Assembly: GCA_002329325.1 (NCBI GenBank)
Contig: DCTX01000086.1
Location: 1-9,713, forward strand
DNA length: 9,713 nucleotides
Origin: Anaerolineales bacterium UBA1429
GTDB taxonomy: Bacteria; Chloroflexota; Anaerolineae; UBA1429
Direction: 5' to 3'
Shown one piece after another: positions 6,071 to 9,713 of this stretch. The notes beneath the pieces were generated by a model that was not told the DNA's origin, ran no database searches, and was given only the letters and a program-made list of their open reading frames with translations. How positions within the stretch are numbered: the stretch's first letter is position 1; every line of letters begins with the position of its first letter. Both the position numbers and the translations under genes were made by a program.

Positions 6071-8743
6071 CTATGCGTTGGGCACCTCCTTGTCTACGAT
6101 GAGGCCAAGCTCGCGGCCAAGCCGAAGCAGATACGGCGAACCCGCAATCGGGCATGCTCCATCCTGGAAGATTGCCAGTCGGTAGTGACGGAGGAGGCTA
6201 TGTCTCTGCCAAGCCTTCAGGGGCTCTTGAGCTACAAGGTGCGGAACGACTCCGCGGTGGGTCACCTGTACAGCGCGTCGGGCTAGCTCGCGGGTAAGGT
6301 CTGCCGAGGGAGCGGCGTCCAGATCGACGACTCGATCTCCTTGCGGATCCGTTACGACAGAGTCCCCCTCCTGGTGAAGACACACCACCATGATCCCCTC
6401 TCCTCCCCAACGAGTCAGCGCCTGGAAGGTTGGATGCACCGCCGGGTCACCATCGGCCAGGCTCGCATCACCCTGTCCGAAGAGCCGGAAGCTATCTACG
6501 GGCAGCACCAGACGTTTGAGCGCCTCCGCCTCCTCTCTGCGTTTGCTCGCCTCCCAGTCCTGGCGGTACTTGCCAAGGGGCTCTGCGAAGGCAGGCTGCT
6601 CCACCTCCTCCTCGCCGTACACCGCCTCGATCAACGCCTGGGTCTCGGACGGCAGGGCCAGTTCGTGGCGGCCCTGCAGCGCCAGCCAGGTGCGCAGCAG
6701 GATGTAGGGCTCGTACACATAGGCGTCGCTGCCCCATTCGGGCAATGCGTCGGCGTTGGCCGGGGTGACGATGGCTAGCCTCGGCGAGGCCAGCGGCGCG
6801 GGGCGATCCGCTCGCTCGTGGCGATGCAACCGGCCCGCCCGCTGGATCAGCAGGTCTATGGGCGCCAGGTCGGTGATCATGAGGTCAAAGTCCAGGTCGA
6901 GGCTCTGCTCGATGACCTGGGTCGCCACGACGATGCCGCGGCGCTGGGCGGGCTGGGAGTCTTTGCCGTAGCGCTCCAGCACTTGGGCCTGGATCTCCTC
7001 GCGCCACACCGGCGGGAAGCGGCTGTGAAAGAGGGTCAGATCATCGGGCGGCACCAGGGCGGCCTCTCGCAGGGTTAGGTACACCTGTTGGGCGCGGGCG
7101 ACGGTGTTGCACAGCACGGCAGCGCAGCCGCCCTGGGCCAGGGCCTCGCGCAGGGTGCTGATCAGGGCCTCATCGCCCTGGGGCAGCCACTCGAGCGCCA
7201 GGGTGTGATCCGGCGGCGGAGGGAGGGGCCTCCAACCCGCCTCTCCGGCGCAGGCCCAGGTCACGGCGGGGTAGCGGATCGAGGCGGCGTCGAGGCCGTC
7301 GGAGGCGCCCCAGGCGCGCAGGAACTCGCGACGGGTGGCAGCGGGCAGGGTAGCCGACAGCATGATCACGGAGGAGCCCTGCGCTCGCAGCCACCCCAAC
7401 AGCCGGGCGAACAGGGTGGACATGTAGGTATCGTAGGCGTGGACCTCGTCAAAGATGACCGTCTTGGCGGCCAGCCCGAACAGGCGCACGAAAAAGTGCC
7501 GTGTGAGCAGCACGCTCAAGAGGGCCTGATCCACGGTGCCAACGCCAAAGGGTGCCAGCAGGCTGCGCTTGCGGGGCAGGAACCAGGACATGGCATCCAG
7601 ATCACCGGACTCTTGCGATGTTTCGCCCTCGGCTGTGGCGATCGGCGGAGGCGGCCCTGCCCAGCGAGCCTGGCTATGCACCAACAGGGGTGAGACGGCC
7701 CCCTCGCCGTAGCGGGCGTCCAGCATCTTGCGCAGGCGCCCGTGCATCTGGTCGCTGGTGGCGGTGGTGGGCATGCCGATGTAGAGGCCGCGCTGCTGCA
7801 GGGTGTGGGCCCAGTGGTCGGCCAGGTAGAGCGCCGACTCGGTCTTGCCGGAGCCCGTTGGCGCCTCGATCAGGACCAGCGAGGGGCCATCCAGAGCGGG
7901 CGCCAGGTCGATGACAGCTTGCTGCATGGGTTGCGGCGTGTATTGGGGGAAGAGGGTCTCAAAGGCGGCAGGCTCCTGCGGCGCCTGCCACAGGTCCCAC
8001 TGAACCTCGCGGATCGCGCGGCGCGCCTGCTCCGCGGCCCGCCCTGCATAGGCGCTGAGATCGCGCACATCGGGCGCGCCGGCAAAGTGCTGCTCCATAG
8101 ACCCCACCCAGTCGGCGGCGGAGACCAGCCCGGAGACCAGGGTCACCAGGGCCTGGCGTTCCGCCCGCTCCCGCAGGCGGTCGGCGAGGGGGGCGGGCGG
8201 GTAGAGCGAGGCCAGGGCGGCGACCAGCTCGGCGCGGGCCGCATCCCAGGCATCGCCGCCCCAGTGGTCGCGATGGAGCGCGTTGACCTGGGCAGGCGGC
8301 GGCCAACTGCCGTGGTGCCCGCCCAGACCGCGGGCCAGGTCGCGCGCCAGCGGGCGGGGGGCGCCCCAGCTCTCCAACAGCGAGGGCAGGGCCCAGGTGC
8401 TGATGACCCCGTGCCAGGCGTTCAGGTTGCCCCCGAACTCGCACCGGAACCCCAACCCCTGGGCTTCCAGCAGCGGGATCGCCGGCGGGTATTGCCGCTG
8501 GAACGCCGGGCTGGCCTTGCCCAGGTCGTGCAGGGCTGCCCAGAACATGACGGTGCGGCGGGCCTCGTCGTCGCTGCAGCCCAATGCCGCGGCGATCTGT
8601 TGGCGTAGCCCCTGGCCCAAGCTGCCCTGCCACAGCGCACCCACCACCTCTGCCACATCCACCATGTGGCAGATCAGGGGATGCGTGATCTTGGCTTCCT
8701 TGGGCCCCATCGTCTTGCCCCAGAGGAGGTACAGATCGTTCAT
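6071..8743 (-). CDS. cas3: CRISPR nuclease-helicase Cas3 (type I-E, HD + SF2 helicase)
   Basis: Cas3 is recruited by target-bound Cascade, nicks the displaced strand and then unwinds and degrades the target 3' to 5' using ATP. The 890-aa protein has both domains in order. The HD nuclease domain covers about 15-220 with H26, the H72-D73 pair in ALHDLGK, H111, H143/H144 (GGHHG) and D211 (SAADW). The SF2 helicase follows with Walker A APTGSGKT (294-301), DEVH (432-435), SAT (463-465), and the C-terminal helicase motifs VATQVIEQSLDLDFD (606-620) and QRAGRLHRH (634-642). A C-terminal domain completes the usual length. The ATG at 8743 has AAAGGAAG upstream. It is the first gene of the operon; no motif is missing, so it should be active. 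Confidence 0.97.
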   Translation of the reverse strand: MNDLYLLWGKTMGPKEAKITHPLICHMVDVAEVVGALWQGSLGQGLRQQIAAALGCSDDEARRTVMFWAALHDLGKASPAFQRQYPPAIPLLEAQGLGFRCEFGGNLNAWHGVISTWALPSLLESWGAPRPLARDLARGLGGHHGSWPPPAQVNALHRDHWGGDAWDAARAELVAALASLYPPAPLADRLRERAERQALVTLVSGLVSAADWVGSMEQHFAGAPDVRDLSAYAGRAAEQARRAIREVQWDLWQAPQEPAAFETLFPQYTPQPMQQAVIDLAPALDGPSLVLIEAPTGSGKTESALYLADHWAHTLQQRGLYIGMPTTATSDQMHGRLRKMLDARYGEGAVSPLLVHSQARWAGPPPPIATAEGETSQESGDLDAMSWFLPRKRSLLAPFGVGTVDQALLSVLLTRHFFVRLFGLAAKTVIFDEVHAYDTYMSTLFARLLGWLRAQGSSVIMLSATLPAATRREFLRAWGASDGLDAASIRYPAVTWACAGEAGWRPLPPPPDHTLALEWLPQGDEALISTLREALAQGGCAAVLCNTVARAQQVYLTLREAALVPPDDLTLFHSRFPPVWREEIQAQVLERYGKDSQPAQRRGIVVATQVIEQSLDLDFDLMITDLAPIDLLIQRAGRLHRHERADRPAPLASPRLAIVTPANADALPEWGSDAYVYEPYILLRTWLALQGRHELALPSETQALIEAVYGEEEVEQPAFAEPLGKYRQDWEASKRREEAEALKRLVLPVDSFRLFGQGDASLADGDPAVHPTFQALTRWGGEGIMVVCLHQEGDSVVTDPQGDRVVDLDAAPSADLTRELARRAVQVTHRGVVPHLVAQEPLKAWQRHSLLRHYRLAIFQDGACPIAGSPYLLRLGRELGLIVDKEVPNA

Positions 8744-8777
8744 CGTGACGCTTCCTTTGCTCTCCAGATGATACCCA

Positions 8778-8810
8778 GGCAGCGGTATTGTACTGTATCA
8801 ACCGCTTGCC
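8778..8810 (-). promoter_or_regulatory. Candidate cas operon promoter within an operator-like dyad
   Basis: AGCGGT (8781-8786) and ACCGCT (8801-8806) form a perfect 6-bp inverted repeat with 14 nt between the arms. GGC (8778-8780) and GCC (8808-8810) extend it past a one-base offset. Inside the dyad, on the minus strand, is TACAAT (8792-8787), a 5-of-6 match to a -10 hexamer. Transcription would start near 8780 and give a 5' UTR of about 37 nt before the cas3 ATG. The -35 is weak (TGGCAA at 18 nt, or no clear hexamer), so an activator or another promoter may be needed. A repressor or activator binding here is inferred from the symmetry. Confidence 0.45.
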
Positions 8811-8847
8811 TTGCCACCAGTTGTGTCGAGCGGGCGCCGGTGGATCC

Positions 8848-8866
8848 CTTGGCCCGTTGCGCCAAG
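8848..8866. repeat. Perfect 6-bp inverted repeat upstream of the cas promoter
   Basis: CTTGGC (8848-8853) and GCCAAG (8861-8866) pair perfectly around a 7-nt loop. It lies between the tRNA-Sec gene and the candidate cas promoter. It could be a protein site or a weak stem in tRNA read-through RNA. No T-tract follows on either strand. Confidence 0.3.
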
Positions 8867-9003
8867 CATAGCAGAAGGTTGCGTCAGGGAGTGTCGCTCT
8901 GGAGGCACGAGTTTGTCACGAGAGGGGAGAACAGACAGCGATCAAGTCACGTAGGGAGACACAGGTAGGAAGATGGTGGGCGTCGCGGCCCGCGGGGGGC
9001 CTT

Positions 9004-9027
9004 GCTTGACCGATCGCGATGCCAAGC
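9004..9027 (-). terminator. Possible tRNA-Sec terminator hairpin
   Basis: On the minus strand GCTTGGC and GTCAAGC (9027-9021 and 9010-9004) can form a 7-bp stem with one G-U pair around a 10-nt loop, 20 nt after the tRNA 3' end. No T-run follows, so termination here is uncertain, and read-through toward cas3 is possible. Confidence 0.3.
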
Positions 9028-9047
9028 CGCGCAGTGAGGAAAAGAGG

Positions 9048-9143
9048 CGGGAGTGGATGGGAGTCGAACCCACCTAGGACGCTTGCGCAGCGCCCCTCAA
9101 CGGTTTTGAAGACCGCGGAGCCCACCGGGACTCGTCCACCCCC
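9048..9143 (-). tRNA. selC: Selenocysteine tRNA, tRNA-Sec(UCA)
   Basis: This tRNA carries selenocysteine to UGA codons with the special elongation factor SelB. The 96-nt molecule folds as the bacterial tRNA-Sec type. The acceptor stem has 8 bp (GGGGGTGG with CCACTCCC, one G-U). The D stem has 6 bp (GAGTCC/GGGCTC) with a 4-nt loop. The anticodon loop is CTTCAAA, with anticodon TCA at 9109-9107. The long variable arm has a 7-bp stem, and the T arm is GTGGG-TTCGACT-CCCAT. The 8 bp plus 5 bp acceptor/T stack and 6-bp D stem separate it from tRNA-Ser and from an ordinary suppressor. The discriminator is G; CCA is not encoded (CCT follows), so it must be added by enzyme. The 3' end faces the cas operon. 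Confidence 0.95.
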
Positions 9144-9155
9144 AGCATCAGCCGT

Positions 9156-9184
9156 AGGATAGGCGCATCCCGCAGGGGCGTCAA
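9156..9184 (-). promoter_or_regulatory. tRNA-Sec promoter
   Basis: On the minus strand, TTGACG (9184-9179) is followed by exactly 17 nt and TATCCT (9161-9156), a good sigma-70 type promoter. The start would fall near 9149, about six bases before the mature tRNA 5' end at 9143. It is divergent from the groESL promoter. Confidence 0.72.
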
Positions 9185-9222
9185 ATGGCCATGCTCCGTA
9201 CCATCTCGCTTACCCGACGCTT

Positions 9223-9249
9223 CTGGCACTCTCCTCTTGACATTGCTAA
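9223..9249 (+). promoter_or_regulatory. Second, degenerate CIRCE-like site over the groESL -35
   Basis: CTGGCACTC (9223-9231), 9 nt, then CATTGCTAA (9241-9249). Each arm matches the CIRCE consensus TTAGCACTC-N9-GAGTGCTAA at 7 of 9 positions, and the left arm is identical to that of the main CIRCE 44 bp downstream. It covers the -35 hexamer, so HrcA bound here would block RNA polymerase. It is weaker than the main site, and binding is inferred. Confidence 0.45.
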
Positions 9250-9265
9250 TCAGTTGTGCTACCAT
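9237..9265 (+). promoter_or_regulatory. groESL promoter
   Basis: TTGACA (9237-9242) matches the -35 consensus perfectly. After 17 nt comes TACCAT (9260-9265), preceded by TGC, an extended -10. The predicted start near 9272 lies inside the CIRCE operator, the usual arrangement for HrcA-repressed housekeeping-sigma promoters. Confidence 0.85.
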
Positions 9266-9266
9266 A

Positions 9267-9293
9267 CTGGCACTCGGGAGCATAGAGTGCTAG
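9267..9293 (+). promoter_or_regulatory. CIRCE operator (HrcA-binding site) of groESL
   Basis: CTGGCACTC (9267-9275), nine bases, then GAGTGCTAG (9285-9293) fits the CIRCE inverted repeat, 15 of 18 arm positions matching consensus. It overlaps the predicted transcription start of groES. In many bacteria HrcA bound here represses groESL until heat stress occupies GroEL and inactivates HrcA. hrcA itself is not in the window. Confidence 0.92.
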
Positions 9294-9356
9294 CCCGCGA
9301 AGGCTTGCCTCTCATAGCTCTGAATCCAATCATTGGCACAGGAGGGTTGGTACGAG

Positions 9357-9656
9357 ATGTCGGACGTGAATCTGAGACCGCTTGGTGACCGCGTCGTAGT
9401 CGAGCCTCTGGACGAGTCCGAGGTCACAGCCTCGGGGATCGTGATCCCCGATACGGCCAAGGAAAAGCCGCAGCGCGGCAAGATCCTGGCCGTCGGCCCC
9501 GGCGCTCGCGATAAGGATGGCAACGTGATCCCCCTGGACGTCAAGGTCGGGGACGTTGTGCTGTTCGCCAAATACGCCGGAACCGAGTTCAAGCTGAGCG
9601 GTGGCCGGAATCTGCTTGTGATGCGCGAGAGCGACCTGTTCGCCGTCGTCGCGTAA
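9357..9656 (+). CDS. groES: Co-chaperonin GroES (Hsp10)
   Basis: GroES is the heptameric lid of the GroEL folding chamber in the cytoplasm. The 99-aa protein is of usual length: LRPLGDRVVVEP (6-17) opens the beta barrel, the mobile loop runs about 18-33 with the GroEL-binding hydrophobic stretch GIVIP (27-31), then DTAKEKPQRGKILAVGPG (32-49), VKVGDVVLFAKYAGTEFK (62-79) and the C-terminal strand LLVMRESDLFAV. The ATG at 9357 matches the family N-terminus and has AGGAGGG 10 nt upstream; an in-frame TTG farther upstream is not needed. It is the first gene of the groESL operon, controlled by the CIRCE element at 9267-9293, with groEL 27 nt downstream. Confidence 0.97.
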   Translation: MSDVNLRPLGDRVVVEPLDESEVTASGIVIPDTAKEKPQRGKILAVGPGARDKDGNVIPLDVKVGDVVLFAKYAGTEFKLSGGRNLLVMRESDLFAVVA

Positions 9657-9683
9657 CGAACATACTCAAGAGAGGGATCTGAC

Positions 9684-9713
9684 ATGCCAAAGCAGTTGCA
9701 GTTTTCGGATGAA
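9684..9713 (+). CDS. groEL: Chaperonin GroEL, first 10 codons (cut by window edge)
   Basis: The last 30 nt encode MPKQLQFSDE, matching the usual GroEL N-terminus (of the form MAKQLKFDEEAR). GroEL is the tetradecameric ATP-driven folding chamber that works with GroES. The ATG at 9684 follows AGAGAGGG by about 7 nt and lies 27 nt after the groES stop, so both genes share the CIRCE-controlled promoter. The rest of the gene is outside the window. Confidence 0.9.
   Translation, partial: MPKQLQFSDE

Larger units (their letters stand above)
8744..9047. other. Intergenic region between cas3 and tRNA-Sec
   Basis: These 304 nt hold no convincing gene; the short open frames here lack ribosome sites and recognisable sequence. 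They contain the cas3 leader with a candidate promoter and dyad (8778-8810), a second dyad (8848-8866), a TGC-TATGCT extended -10-like string on the minus strand (8865-8873) without a matching -35, and a possible tRNA terminator (9004-9027). Confidence 0.6.

Noticed and set aside
9048..9143. tRNA-Ser or opal suppressor tRNA
   Set aside because: The 8-bp acceptor, 6-bp D stem with 4-nt loop and TCA anticodon fit tRNA-Sec better than a serine or tryptophan-type tRNA.
1..9143. A new effector gene or accessory defence gene hidden among the cas genes
   Set aside because: All minus-strand coding space from 145 to 8743 is filled by the eight canonical I-E genes of normal length, and the gaps (49 and 62 nt at most) are too small for another gene.

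Overview
The window is a GC-rich bacterial chromosome segment carrying a complete, apparently intact type I-E (Cascade) CRISPR-Cas operon. It sits between the leader end of its CRISPR array (left edge) and a housekeeping region with a selenocysteine tRNA gene and the groES-groEL heat-shock operon (right edge). The groES sequence, the first GroEL residues (MPKQLQFSDE) and CIRCE control with high GC would suit a Chloroflexota-like bacterium. That placement is by eye only and is tentative. The tRNA-Sec indicates that the host decodes UGA as selenocysteine.

Layout, left to right. Positions 1-82 hold the leader-proximal end of a CRISPR array: part of one 29-nt repeat, one 32-nt spacer, and the first full repeat. 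A short leader (83-144) separates it from cas2. All cas genes are on the minus strand, so transcription runs from right to left: cas3 (8743-6071), cas8e/cse1 (6021-4441), cse2 (4444-3908), cas7e (3906-2758), cas5e (2753-2043), cas6e (2061-1408), cas1 (1345-428), cas2 (426-145), then the array. This is the canonical I-E order. Most junctions are 1-5 nt apart or overlap. The two larger gaps are cas3-cas8e (49 nt) and cas6e-cas1 (62 nt), and the latter holds a perfect 10-bp GC hairpin.

The intergenic stretch 8744-9047 carries a candidate cas promoter embedded in an inverted repeat, plus further dyads. The tRNA-Sec gene (9143-9048, minus) has its own good promoter at 9184-9156. Divergently, the groESL promoter (TTGACA, 17 nt, TACCAT with extended -10) is followed by a CIRCE operator at 9267-9293, and a second, degenerate CIRCE-like site overlaps its -35. 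groES is complete (9357-9656) and groEL begins at 9684.

How the genes work together: Cas6e cuts the pre-crRNA in the repeat stem. Cas8e, Cse2, Cas7e, Cas5e and Cas6e form the Cascade surveillance complex, Cas3 is the recruited nuclease-helicase, and Cas1-Cas2 insert new spacers at the leader end. All catalytic motifs I could check are present. I found no unknown effector gene; the unusual points are regulatory and structural (leader dyad, intra-operon hairpin, promoter dyad, tandem CIRCE, tRNA-Sec adjacency).
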